64,000 bases of DNA, taken from contig NW_025064904.1 of the NCBI RefSeq assembly GCF_019112545.1, forward strand, positions 1 through 64,000. Direction: 5' to 3'. This stretch comes from Guyanagaster necrorhizus. Taxonomy: Eukaryota > Basidiomycota > Agaricomycetes > Agaricales > Physalacriaceae. Each line of letters opens with the position of its first letter. Within the stretch, counting starts at the first letter, position 1. The notes under the pieces were generated by a model that was not told the origin of the DNA, ran no database searches, and was given only the letters and a program-made list of their open reading frames with translations. Shown here piece after piece: positions 36,217 through 48,099 of the stretch. A program made the position numbers and the translations under genes.

Positions 36217-39200
36217 GGTCGGCCCCCCCTTTTACCTCCTCAATCTTCGTCTCCTTCCTGAGCTCCTCGTCTTCCTTCTGTAGCTCGGCAATCTGCACCC
36301 TGATGTCTTTGCGGGTTCGTTTTTTCTTTGGGCAGTCCTTGGCCATGTGGCCTTTCAGCCCGCAGTTGAAACACTTTCCTTCCTTCTTCATTCGGTCGAT
36401 GTCCATGGGTTTGCCGGTCCCGGTGTAAGTCATCCCTGTTCCCGTTTTCTGGCTCCCATAGCTAGGCGTCTGAGTGGATCCCGATGATTTCCCAGCAGTT
36501 TGCCCTGGTTTGTTTGGGGTTGGCGGGGCTGGTTTCTTGGAGTATTCCTGTAGTGTTGATGCCTCTGCTTTCTGCCTTTGTCACTCTTTGTACATCTCGA
36601 TGATCCTCTCTTTCCATTCATCATAGCTGACGGGCATTAGCATTTTAACGCCCATGGCCGAGATCATCGTGAGGTACGAGGAGGGAACCCCTTGTTTGAG
36701 CGCCTCTACCATCCTTCCGTCATTTGCTGTGTCCTCCCAAATTCCTGCGAGCTTGGCGAGCCTTTCTAGCTCATCAAAGTAGTCTGTTGCCGCCTTATCT
36801 CCCATCTTGTATTCCTTGATCTTCTGTTTGTGTACCTCCTGTACTGCGGGATCAATAAATTTGTCATTTAACATTCATTTGAATACCGGCCATGAGGGAT
36901 ATCGGTAGTGTTCCCTGGTGGTGGACCAGAAATTCGGGGAGATCAAGATCCACCAGGTCTTGGCCTTGTCTTCTAGGTAGGATGTGGCGAACGCGACTTT
37001 GTTCATATCGGTCCTGATATATCCGATGTATACTTCGAAGTATTGTTCGCAGTCGACTAGGAAGCGGTCGATGTCATCCGAAGCCTCCTTGAAGGGGCAG
37101 GGCTTCCGGAGAAGATCGGGATGGCACTGCAGGACGTTAGCGTTGTGGGGTAACGTGCCTATCGGGTTGGGCCACCCGTCGAATGGCGGCTGGTTCCATT
37201 CTGCTGGTGGTCCCAGAAAGGAATGTAGCGAGTTGTCGTCGGCGACTGGGCTACCCTTCGGGTCGACTATTCGAACGATAACCCCATCCTGGACCGTGAA
37301 TCCGAGGCGGATTGCCTCGGGGTCATCTCGGACAGGATCCTTCCCACTTGATTCAGCTTGGTCCAGGGGCGGTTGTCCTCCAAGAAGTCGGCTTCCTCTG
37401 CCGGTCCAAGAGTTTTGAATTTTGGCGGGCCGCCCTGCTGGCCAGTTTCTAGTCTGGATGAGTCGTGAAGCCATACTCTGGATGGACGGATTGATGTCAG
37501 CCCAACTTTGGATCGAGGGGGCAGTGTAAACTGCCTGTTTCGGTGGTACAGGGGGGGTGCGCGGCATTGGTGCCAGCGCTCTTGGCTTTTCAAGGGGTTG
37601 ATACAGGGGTATCGGCACGAGCAGGTCTTCTGGATGCCGCCAGCCGTACTCCTTCCATGCATACTCTGTCACAGCATACTGTAAAATCCTTTTCTTTTCA
37701 GTATCTCCTGCATACCAATACTCCAGTCCTAATGCCGTTGCCTGCCAGCACACATCCTGCCATAGAAAGTTCCTTCCCTGCTTGTACAGCTCCTGATACT
37801 CCTTGTCCCTTGCTCTTCCTATCTCCTCTTTCAAGGCTTCTTCATTCGTATCCTCCCCTGCTCGTTCCAGTCGTTGTCGATATGAGTCATCACTGTCGTC
37901 GTCCTCCTTGTCCCCGTCGTCCCCGCTGTCCCCTTCCTCAAGGAGGGAACAGACGGGCCGGTCGTAAATTGATGGTACGGCTGGACGAAGGGTCGTTGGG
38001 GACCCTTCCATTGACTTGGGTGCTGGGTCTGGCTTCTCCTTGGTCACTGGTTCGGGTGATGGGAGGGTTCCTGAGTCGACTGTAGTGCGTCCCTCCGCAT
38101 GCTCTCATCTCCTCCAGTTCTCGGCTATAGAGGCTGAAGTGTCGTTGGAACTCGGGATTAAGGAACTGTCGAGCGACTCTGCTGCCCAGAAATCACTGGA
38201 GAGCCCTGTCGGAGACATGGGCATTGTTGGGTACTCAGAGCCCGTAGGCTCTGAGTACGGAGTCGGCGTCCGAGGAGATGGTGTCGGTGCGGGCGGGATA
38301 CTCGAGTTCGACGGATCGGGGTTCTGCTGCCCTTCCTCGTCAGATGGCTTCATCTCAGCTGACGGTGCTGGCGGGTCCCATCCATGGGTCGTCGTCTGAG
38401 TTGGGCTCCCTGAAGGGAGACCCTGCGTCGGTATGGAGCTCGTACTCCCTGGGGGAGGCTGACCCCATCCTCTCGATTTCTTCCCTTCGTCTTTGTGCTC
38501 TTCCTTGCCTGTCATACTCTGCAGCCTCGTATTGCTCTCAGGCCTCCTCTTGTATATAATCGGCGAGCTCCTCCTGAGTTTGCCTAAGTTCCTCTTCTTG
38601 GTTTCGGTTCTGCTGCTGCTGCTGTACTGCCTGGTCGTAGTTGAAGGGAACGGTAATATCCCAGTCTGGGAATATTCGCTGTATGATTCTGTCCCATGCA
38701 GCTCTTCCTCTTTCGCTGGCGGTCCCGACCTCAGGTTCGCTCCCCACATGGAGATGTCGGAAGGGGTCTCCTGCTGCAGAGATGGCAATCTCTGCATTCG
38801 CATAATCAGGGTGGATAGTCCTTTCATGTGGGTCGTTGACCCCCAACCTGCTGACGGATGGGCTGGAGTCGGAGTTGGGCTCAGTGGGGGTCTCGGGGGG
38901 GTTCTGGGGAGGGTCGGGACTTTCGCGGGGTCCCGCAGCCATCCGAGCGGCATTAAGGGAGTCCCGAGCACGGTTTCCAATCCCTGAGGGAATTGAGGAG
39001 GTGGGATGCTCGGGGGAGTTTGCCGGAGTGACGTAGTTGGAGACCTCTGCGGGCTCCTGAGCGACGTTCGTCGTCCACGGGTTCTGGAACCCTGTGAGAG
39101 CAGGGTGGCGGTTTCTGCTGTGTCGTCAAGGGGGGTATTGGGGTCCTTCCTCCTCATGAAGGCTCCCCTGATCTGGGTCGTTATTCCCGGTTTCTGGTAC

Positions 39201-39250
39201 GGGTCCCCCTTGCGGGAAGAAGGATGTTCTGGCAGAGGGGGGGATGTCAT
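36212..39250 (-). pseudogene. gag of D
   Basis: A single frame of about 1,010 codons from the ATG at 39250 to the TGA at 36212, interrupted by three TGA codons (near 38102, 36875, 36581), each consistent with one CGA>TGA change. Residues 1-380 are Pro/Ser/Thr-rich with a short poly-Gln run (near 38610). An acidic stretch (GDDGDKEDDDSDD) lies near 37910, the capsid-like helical domain spans 37050-36590, and the zinc knuckle CFNCGLKGHMAKDC is at 36331-36373. Unusually long for a chromovirus Gag because of the N-terminal third. Confidence 0.88.
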
Positions 39251-39452
39251 GGAAAGGTAGATCGGGGGTTACATTGCGTAGAATTTGTTGAATGTGCTGG
39301 AAGGCTTGATAGTGCCTGACTATCCAAGCTGCTACTGATTGTCGTCCTCGACAGAGAGTGATGATGGCTAGAAGTCCGAGTAAAGTTCCGATGATGAAAG
39401 CGATAAGCTCGAAGAAGTCGTGATTTAGGTCAGCAGTTGTTACTGGAGGCAT
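39126..39452 (-). CDS. Small membrane protein ORF upstream of gag (D)
   Basis: 108 codons from the ATG at 39452 (an in-frame ATG at 39467 also exists; the later one aligns with other copies). After about 13 polar residues comes a hydrophobic helix, FFELIAFIIGTLLGLLAII, flanked by Cys-Arg-Gly-Arg, then an amphipathic segment and a Pro-rich acidic tail. It begins about 55 nt inside the 5' LTR edge and overlaps the gag start by 125 nt in another frame. No family recognised. It is a single-pass membrane protein by appearance; it could also be joined to Gag by frameshifting. Confidence 0.7.
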   Translation of the reverse strand: MPPVTTADLNHDFFELIAFIIGTLLGLLAIITLCRGRQSVAAWIVRHYQAFQHIQQILRNVTPDLPFHDIPPSARTSFFPQGGPVPETGNNDPDQGSLHEEEGPQYPP

Positions 39453-39494
39453 TTGGTTTCTCAGCACAATTGGGCTTGAGAAAGGGAAGGTAAA

Positions 39495-39507
39495 AGCTTC
39501 GAGCTAA
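39495..39507 (-). other. Primer-binding site of D (self-priming type)
   Basis: Minus strand TTAGCTCGAAGCT, one base from the LTR edge (39509). It is a perfect 13-nt complement of the LTR block AGCTTCGAGCTAA (minus strand 39668-39656), which lies where the RNA should begin, 27 bp after TATTTAAG. It resembles the Tf1/sushi arrangement, in which the RNA 5' end folds back as primer. Confidence 0.75.
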
Positions 39508-39508
39508 T

Positions 39509-39939
39509 TGTTAGGCTCAAGCATCACGTGAACAGATACACATGATAAACAGGTGTTCCTTCGCACTTCGAGGAATCACCTGAGTCCACTTGGTATGTAT
39601 CTGTCTGATGTGATACAAGGTCAATTGACTCGAGGTAAAATGGCATGTATAAACTTTAGCTCGAAGCTGGGGTATACCAGCGAGAGCATCGCTCCTTAAA
39701 TACTACATGGGTGTCTCTAATTATAGTGCTACTTATTATGTCTTTCTGTGTCTATGGTGCTCATTGTCCTTGAGCATCATTACTGTATATAAAAGGACGA
39801 TTGTGGGTCGTTGGGCTCAGTTGTCGGGGCGACTTGATGGGCGAGTAGTTGTGCTGACTAAGCTCTCCCATAGTCTCGTGCCTTCTGACTCAGCATAGAT
39901 AGGGGTTAACAAGAAGAGAAAAAGGGAAAAATCGTAACA
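39509..39939 (-). repeat. 5' LTR of D (431 bp)
   Basis: Same length and nearly the same sequence as 31870-32300. Plus strand TGTTAGGCTCAAGC...ATCGTAACA, followed by the target duplication TGAAC. A U5 inverted repeat (CAGGTGTTCC / GGAATCACCTG) is present at about 39550-39582. Confidence 0.95.
39695..39702 (-). promoter_or_regulatory. TATA box of the D LTR promoter
   Basis: Minus strand TATTTAAG, 27 bp before the presumed start AGCTTCGAG (39668). The same box at the same spacing occurs in the LTRs of A, B, E, R1 and R2. Confidence 0.65.
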
Positions 39940-39966
39940 TGAACAAGATTCTATGCAGACTTGAGG

Positions 39967-40426
39967 TGTTAGACTCAAGCATCATGTGAACAGATACATG
40001 TGATAAGCAGACATCACCTCACACTTCAGATGATCAACTGGATTCATTGATGCATGATCTGATCAGTGTGTCACAAGGTTTTGAGAACTGGCTTAAGTAT
40101 AGAATGAGATAGAATAAACTTTAGCTCGAAGCTGAAGATTACTAGTAAGAGTGAGCTGTCTTAAATACTGTACAAGTCATAACTAATAATAATACTACCT
40201 ATTGTGTATTGTCAAGTTCTTTGTACTCATTGTCCTTGAGTATTATTACTATACATAAAAGGTTGATTGTGCATTATTGGGCAATGCTGTTGCATTGAAA
40301 GACAATGATAGATTTGGCCAGTTGTAATGACTAAGCCTTGTCTCATAGTCTTAAGCACTTGTCTTTAGTGCTCTGACTAAGCATAAATAGGGATTAATCA
40401 AGGAATAAAGTAAAAAAATCATAACA
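39967..40426 (-). repeat. 3' LTR of E (460 bp)
   Basis: Plus strand TGTTAGACTCAAGC...AATCATAACA, followed by ttaccccctctttaag (minus-strand polypurine tract). Start-block complement tttagctcgaagct near 40120. Confidence 0.9.
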
Positions 40427-40449
40427 TTACCCCCTCTTTAAGACTATCA

Positions 40450-43400
40450 TCTTGATGGCTTAATTTAAGGATAATTCATAATTATGTATAGTAGTGTCAG
40501 TATTCATTGATTTTTCATTTACCCACTGGTTGGATTTTAGTCCATAACTCTTCCAGCTAACCAAGTAGTTGACAGTTGTCATCATGCCACCTCTTTTTGC
40601 CTGAATTTTTCATAGTTTATAGTTTAATACCTGATCAACTTTATAATGTTCCTTGTCATCAATCAGATCTGATAGCAGTGGTGGCAGTCATTCTTGGTTA
40701 GAGAATGCAGGCATGACATATAGTGTTAACAGTGATTTGTTGAATACATCATGAATTTTCCAAATAATGAGTAATCACAATTTATATGCAGATTTGTCAA
40801 CTTTTTTGAGCATAGAGAATGGACCCATCCTCTTGTTGGACAGCTTTCACTTTGGTTGTGGGAGATGAAGATTGGTGGTGTCTAATCAGACTTTATCATT
40901 CATGATGTATATGTATGCTGCTCTGTGATGTTTATTGTATTGTGCTTTCATTGTAGAAGCCACCTTTTCTAATGCAGATTTGGTTTCATCATAGATCTTT
41001 GCTATTGTAGTTGCAAAGTCTGAGAATGCAGGGGTTGTAGTATGGTGTTGTTCTGTCTGACTGATATTAGAATGCTGCTTATAATTGATGAAGAATGGAG
41101 TCTTGCCAGTTGCAGAATGAACACAGTTATTGTATTGAAAAGCAGCAAGAGCTAACCATTCCACTCAATCATTCTGTTAATAGTTGATGAATAGATGAAA
41201 GTATTTTTTGACCTCTTGATTGGCCCTCTCAGTCTGACTGTCTGTCTGGGGATAGTATGCTGTAGAGGCATTTCATTTGATGTTTAATAGCTGATATAAG
41301 TCATCCAAGAATTTAGAGATGAATTGAGGGCCACAGTCCAAAATGATGATCTGAGGCATTTCATACTTGGCATAGACTTCATCATGTAAGATCTTGGTCC
41401 ACCCTTCAGAGGATAGTTTAGTCAAACAGATGATTGGGATGATGGCTTTTAAAAATCAATCTATTATAATGAGGATAGCATCATAGCTATTGCAATCCAG
41501 TAATCCAGTGACTATATCAACTGAAATATGGGTCTATAGTGATAATGGTACCTCATTAGAATGCAGGGGCACAGTATGGGGCTATGTTGATGACTTCTCT
41601 TTTTAGCAGACTTTGCATGCTTTGACATACTGAGTGATGTCATTGTCCATTTTTGGCCACCAGTATTCCTATAATATAAGTTCTTCAGTTTTGGTGATGT
41701 CTGGGTGACCAGCAGTTGCATGGTCATGACAGTTGGTGATGATTTCACCTCAGAGAGCTTGGTCCTTTGAAATATAAATTTGCCCATCATAGCAAATTAA
41801 TCCTTCCTTCTTCACTATTCCTCATTCATAGTTGAGCAATGGGGTCACTCATTAGTTCCACTTCCAATTGTCTTAAGTAGCACTCTTAATTCACTTATGG
41901 ATTTTCTTCTCTGTTAGCATTATCATAGCCCTAAAGTGTTTGGGCCTCAGTATCATTACTTTTTTGTTATCATGTCCTCTCTGATTATGGTCAGCTCTTC
42001 AGCTAAGGAGGTTGGTCTTTTTGTTTACTGTACCAGTCTTGTGATGCAATATATATTGATATTGGCTGAGCTTGGTTATCCAACATGCTTAATATCAGTT
42101 CAGTTTTTGAGGCTGTCAGAAATACTGTAGATTCTGATAATCCATCCAGATCTCTCCATGGCTCTGACCAGATAATGCTGCCATTTCTCCAGGGTGAGCA
42201 TTATAGTAAGTAGTTCCTTGTCATAAATTTCATAATTCTATTTAGTGACTGTGAGTGTCTTAGAGAAAAATCTGACTGGATGCCACTTCTTATTCTGCTC
42301 CTGAGATAATACTACACCTATTGCTCTCTTGCTTGAGTCAGCCTCCACACAGAACTTTCTCTCCTGAGTGAGAATTGCAAGAACTATGTCCTTAGCAAGT
42401 CATCATTTTAGGTCATCAAATGCTGTTTGTTGGGATGGTCCCTAAGTCCAGAGAGCATTGTCAGTTAATTGAGTCATTGGTCAAATGATCTTGCTGTAGT
42501 CTCAGATGAATCATTGGTAGAAGTTTGTGAAACTAAGGAAGGATTATAATTCCTTCTTCTTGCTCAGTTCAGACCACTCTGTTACTCCTGCCACTTTGAT
42601 AGGGTCCATCCAGATACTGTCTTCACTGATGATGATGCCAAGATACTCAGTCTCTAGTATCTTAAACTTGCACTTCTCTGCTTTGAGAAACAGTTTGTGT
42701 TTCCTTATTAAGATGAGTATCTGTCATATCAGCCTTCTGTGCTTCTCCTTTGTTTTTGACATGATCAGAATGTTATCGAGATAGATAGTAACCTTTCTGG
42801 TGGAGATGAGATCTTTAAAGATGTTGTTCATCATTCATTGGAAAGTGGCCAGAGAGTTGATGAGCCCAAAGAACATCATAGTTGGCTTGAACAATCTCTG
42901 GTTAGTCTGAAATACTGCTTTCCACTTGTTGCTCTCCTTAATCTGCATATTGTTGTACCCTCATCAGACATCAAGCTTAGTGTAAAAGCAGGCTCCCTGC
43001 AGTTTGTTCATTAGTTCTGAAATTAAAGAAAGAGGATAGTGATTTGTAATCATCATTTTGTTGAGCTTTTGATAGTCCTGGACAGGGCAGAGTTTACCAT
43101 CCTTCTTTTTCATGAAGAAGAATGGAGACACCATAGATGACTTTGATGAGCAAATTCTCCTGCTGAACAAATTCTCATCAAGAAACTTGTTGAGTTCTTG
43201 TTGCTTGTTGTATCCAAGTGAATAGGTCTTACAGTTGAGATTGACATTAGCATTTGGGATCAGTTTGATCATGTGATCCCAGAGCTTGGATTCTGGAAGC
43301 TCATCGAAGCTCTCCTTTTCAAACAGATCTTTGAAGTCATGGATCTATCCAGGCACCACTTCTTCAAACATTTTTTCTTCTCTCTGTTCATTGGCTTTAG

Positions 43401-44360
43401 CAGCAAGGTTGTTAGCATAGTGTATCACATAGATATGTATTTTATGCTGAAGGTCAATAGTGAGAATGGTTTTTCCATTCTCTATTTTCTTGTTCCATCA
43501 ATCCTCAGAGTCCTCATCTGATAGTTCAAAGGGGAGTTTGCAGCATTTGCATTGGGCAAAGGTTATTTTTCTGATCTTCCAGTTAATCAGAAGATTATGT
43601 CTGATCAGCCAGTTATATCCCAGGAACATCTCTTTAGTTCTCAGGTCAGTGACAGCTAAATTGATCTTTTCAGAATGATCACTGATTGTAAACCTGAGCT
43701 CAACAAATTCAGTAATTGAGCTAGCTTGATTCTTTGTTCCATCTGCATTATAAACAGGGATGGAGGCAGTGGTGATCCTGGTGGAGAGTTGATGTTGCCT
43801 GACAAAGGCATGATTGATTGAACTTCCTGTGCAACTACTGTTAATCAGGGTGGTGACCACATGAGTGAAATGGAATGTAAGGGTTTCGATCCAGGCTTTG
43901 ATCAGCAGATCTCACCCTGATGTTTTGGACCTGTGGATAAACTTCCATGGTTCTCAGAGTTTGTCAAGCCACTCTAAAGTCCAGCACCTTTCTGTGTTCT
44001 TCATTCCTTTGATCATTTCATTAATGACTTCTTCAACTTGTGTTTTATGAATCCAATTTTTTAGCATGGCTTTTACCATAGCTTCATCCTTGGTATTCTT
44101 GGTAGCCCTCCAGGTCCATTCAGTGTCAAATAGCTTGAGCAAGGTAGTGGAATCCTCTGCCCCTATTTGACTCTTGGGCATTTGAGTTTTTTCCTTAGGC
44201 AATTCCTTAGTATGCAAGATGGTAGACTGGGGTATATTTAAATATGCAGGTACAGTAGATATAGGAGTAACTACAAAAGTATTATTAGTCTGACTAGTGG
44301 CTATCAATTGCACACCATGAAATCCTTTGGCCAGCTCAGTGAAATTGCTCACTGACTGGC
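40450..44360 (-). pseudogene. Decayed pol of E
   Basis: Protease lies near 43820 (LINSSCTGSS; the catalytic Asp is Asn), RT at 43272-42500 with YLDNIL-type sequence near 42785, RNase H near 42400-42060, the integrase zinc-finger region near 41700, the core at 41500-41160, the C-terminal part at 41164-40886 and the chromodomain down to about 40450. Many TGA/TAG codons. Confidence 0.8.
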
Positions 44361-47300
44361 CTCATCTTTTACCTTTTCCACTTTAGTCTTAGCACTAAGG
44401 TCTTCCTCTTCCTTCTGGAGTTCAGTGATCTGGGCTCAAATAACTTTCCAGATTCACTTCTTCTTGGAGCAATCCTTGGTCATATGGCCCTTTTGCCTGC
44501 AGTTAAAGCATTTGCCTTCCTTCTTCATCTGGTCTATATCTATGGGCTTCCCTGTCTCTGTATACATTGTTTCAGTTTCAGTCTTCTGCATACTATATGC
44601 AGGGGCTGCCAAAGATCCCAATGATTTTCCAGCAGTCGTCTCTGATGATTTGTTCAAAGTTGGCAGGGTCAACTTCTTCAAATAATCTTGCAGCATCAAG
44701 GATTCTACTTTCTGTCTTTGTCATTCCTTATACATCTTGATGATTTGCTCTTTTCACTTGTTGTATCCTACTGGCATTAAGGCTTTGATGCTGATGGCCA
44801 AGATCATCATGATGTATAAGGAAGGGACCCCTCTCTTGAGGGCCTCAACTATCCTTCCATTGTTGGTAGTGTCATCTTTGATGCCAGTGAGCTTCACAAG
44901 CTGTTCTAGCTTGTCAAAGTAATCTGTTGCCACTCTATCACCCATCTTGTAGTTCTTGATCTTTTGTTTATAGACTTCTTGGACTGCTAAATCAATAAAC
45001 TTGTCATGAAGCATTTGTTTAAATACTGGCCATGAGAGATACTGGTAGTGCTCCTGAGTCAATGATCAGAAGTTCAGAGAGATAAGGATCCATCAGGTTT
45101 TAGCCTTTTCTTCAAGGTACAAGATGGCAAAGACAACTTTGTTCATATCAGTCCTGAGGAACCCAATGTAAACTTCAAAATACTGTTTGCAATTGACTAG
45201 AAATTGATCGATATCATTGGAAACTCTCTTGAAGAGACAGGGTTTGTAAAGTAGATCTGATCAGCATTGTAGAACAGCAGCATCTGCTGAGAATGCACCC
45301 ATAGGATTAGGCCAATCTGAGAACAGGGAGTGCTGCCATTTGACTAGTGGCATGAGAAAGGAATGGAGGGAATTGTCATCTGCAACTGGACTGTCTTGTA
45401 GGGCTGCTTTCTTTTGAATGATTACTCTATTCCAGACTGTGAAGCCTAATCAAATCACCTCTGGATCATCTCTGATTAGTTCTTTTCCACTCTCTGTGGC
45501 TTCATCAGGTGGAGGCTGGGCCCCTAAGATTTGGCTTCCTCTGCTAGCCCAGAGATTTTAGTATGAGATCAGCAGATTGCTAGATTGTGGTCTAGACCTC
45601 AGTAGCTGGGTTGCTATAGAGCAGAAAGAGAGGGTGGAGTATGAAAAGGTGCTTCAAATTGACAGAGCTATATACTCAGCTCATTTTGGGGTGACTGGGG
45701 GTGACCAAGGCATTAGTCAAATAGGTGAGGGTATTTAATATGCTGGTGGTCAGCTAACCTGATTTTCTGGATGCCATTAATTATAGGCTTGTGTAGCATA
45801 GTTGGTGGCCATGTATCTTAAGATTTCTGTTTTTTTATTAGTTTCTGAATGCAAGTATAATTGTCCCAGTCATGATGTCAACCAGTTGGCATCATGCCAT
45901 AAGAAGTTCACTCTCTGCAGGTAAAACTCTTGGTATTCCTTCATCCTAGCCTCCTGTATTGCCCTTTCCAGTTCTTCTTCATCAGTGTCCTCCTGGAGGC
46001 CATAACTAAGCTCCCCACCTGCTCATAGTGGTTTGCTTTCTTCAGTGCCTTCATCCTCTTCATCCTTCTCTTCCTCTAGGGGAAAGGCAGTGAGTGGGTT
46101 GTAGAAAGTCTTCTCTTCTCCTAGCAGTCATATTGTTGATCTGCTGTTCTGACTGAGCATCAGATCTATCAGTGGGATCCAAAAAGTCTGATGCATTGAT
46201 GTAGGTGGTGATGAGCCAACTGCCAATATTAGTATTATAGCAGTTGCCCCCTGTTGCTTATGCTGCCACCATTTGCTTATGATAGAGACAGACATTTTGT
46301 CAGTGTCCATCATCAAGGAGCTGGCTGACCACTTGGCTTCTGAGAAATCCTCTGAGGGCACAAGCAGAGACATAGGCATTGCTAGAGGCTCATAGTCTAT
46401 AGTGCTCAAGAACAGACTCATCGTCCTCAAACATGGTATCAGTGCTAAAGGTTCATCAGAGAGAGAGATACTGAGAGGTCAGAGGGTGCTGAGAAGGTCC
46501 TGAGGTATCATTCCTGGAGGAGGTTCCTCCATTTCTTATTCCAGCTTCTGCAGTGAAAGGTTCTGCTGCATCTCATGAGTCAGGCTCTGTGCTGGGTTCC
46601 CTAAATACCAGAATCAAGAGAGATCAATCAGCACAGATAGATACAAGTATGGATACAACCTCAGGCCAGAGTTCATATCAGTTGGAGATGTTAGCCCTCA
46701 CCAGTTGAGCCCTTTCAATATTTTGCTGCTTCTCCTGATGCTGCCAGTCATACTAGGCAGCCACAGTTGCTTCTCTTCTCTGTCTGCCTTCCTCAATAAG
46801 GTGCTCCTCAAGCTCACTGTAAACTGGCTGCAGTGCATTTCACTGTCTCTGCTCTTCCTGTCAAAGGGCATTGTCATAGTTGAAGAGGACATTAAGGTCC
46901 CATGTGAGGAAAAGTCAGTGGATGATTTCATTTCAGTTCTCCCTGTATTATCACTCATCATTGAGCCAGTCCAAGAGTGACCTCCCCAGCTCACTACTTG
47001 TCCTGACAGAGTGAGTGGCTGGACTAGAGGTACTCTTAGACTGGCTTCTAGATGCTGGGCCACAGGGTCCTGGAGCTATCTGAGTGGCATCAAGAGAATC
47101 TCAGGTATGGTCAGCAATCCTGTGGGTGTGAGAGGCAGTGGAAGAGAGAATGAAAACTGGACTATGCTCTCTGTCAGAGATGGGGGCCATAGTCTAAGAG
47201 TTTCTAAATCCTGTGATGTGAGGGTTGCTACTTCTGCTGAGTCATCAGAGAGAGTATCAGTGTCTTTCTTCTTCTTGAACATTCCTTTGATGTGGGCTGC

Positions 47301-47369
47301 TAGGTCCTGCTTTGGGTTTGAGACTTGTTGGAGGCTGGTGGGACATTCATCTGGATTCAAGGATGTCAT
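44349..47369 (-). pseudogene. Decayed gag of E
   Basis: ATG at 47369, TGA at 44349. Ser/Pro/Thr-rich N-terminus, capsid-like piece at 45062-44754 (KMGDRVATDYFDKLEQL), zinc knuckle CFNCRQKGHMTKDC near 44500. Stops throughout. The membrane ORF precedes it (start 47577: MPSINTSN, then FFELLTSIVGTLLGLLVII). Confidence 0.75.
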
Positions 47370-47634
47370 GGAAAGGGAGATCTGGGATTACATTGCATAG
47401 GATTTATCAGATGTGTTGAAATTCATTGTAGTATCTAATAGCCTAAGCAGTGATTGAATGGCATTCTTGGCACAGCTGAATGATCACTAATAATCCAAGT
47501 AAGGTACCAACAATAGATGTGAGAAGTTCAAAGAATTCTTGGTCAAAATCTGGGTTTGATGTGTTGATTGAGGGCATTCAGTTTCTTCCACACTATAGTG
47601 CATGAAGAAAAGGAAAAAGAAGCTTCAAGCTAAT

Positions 47635-48094
47635 TGTTAGACTCAAGTGTCACATGAACAGATACATATGATAAGCAGATGTCATCTCACACTTCAGGTG
47701 ATCAACTGGATTCACTGATGCATGATCTGATTGGTGTGTCACAAGGCCTTGAGAACTGGCTCAAGTATAAGATGAGATAGAATAAACTTTAGCTCAAAGC
47801 TGGGGATTACCAGTGAGAGTGAGCTGTCTTAAATACTGTACAAGTCATAACTAATAATAATACTATCTATTGTGTGTTATCAAGTCCTTTGTACTCATTG
47901 TCCTTAAGTATCATTACTATACATAAAAGGTTGATTGTGCATTATTGGGCAATGCTGTTGCATTGAAAGACAATGACAGACTCAGCCAGTTATGATGACT
48001 AAGCCTTGTCTCATGGTCTTAAGTGCTTGTCTTTAGCACTCTGACTAAGCATAAATAGGGGTTAATCAAGGAATAAAGTGAAAAAATCATAACA
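47635..48094 (-). repeat. 5' LTR of E (460 bp)
   Basis: Plus strand TGTTAGACTCAAGT...AATCATAACA, same length as the 3' copy. The primer site (minus TTAGCTTGAAGCT) lies just inside at 47633-47621. Confidence 0.9.
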
Positions 48095-48099
48095 TAAAG

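Larger units (their letters stand above)
31870..39939 (-). mobile_element. Chromovirus D, youngest full-length copy
   Basis: 8,070 bp with 431-bp LTRs at both ends, exact target duplication TGAAC (31865-31869, 39940-39944), primer site, polypurine tract, membrane ORF, gag and pol in order on the minus strand. CpG is frequent and the nonsense codons are few and isolated, unlike every other copy here. Retrotransposition intermediates of such elements form cytoplasmic capsids and integrate with a chromodomain integrase. D itself needs about eight reversions to be coding. Confidence 0.95.
39967..48094 (-). mobile_element. Chromovirus E, full length, in the pogo transposase
   Basis: 8,128 bp with 460-bp LTRs (39967-40426, 47635-48094). 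The flanks TGAGG (39962-39966) and TAAAG (48095-48099) look like one duplication altered by two G>A changes. Internal order: membrane ORF (start 47577), gag, pol to the chromodomain, polypurine tract. CpG-poor with many stops, so older than D, which sits 27 bp away in the same host transposon. Confidence 0.88.

Noticed and set aside
36984..37418. Plus-strand ORFs of 130-180 residues over D gag (also 37543-38085, 38493-38987)
   Set aside because: Shadows of the conserved minus-strand gag; no own start context and no counterparts in A, B or E.
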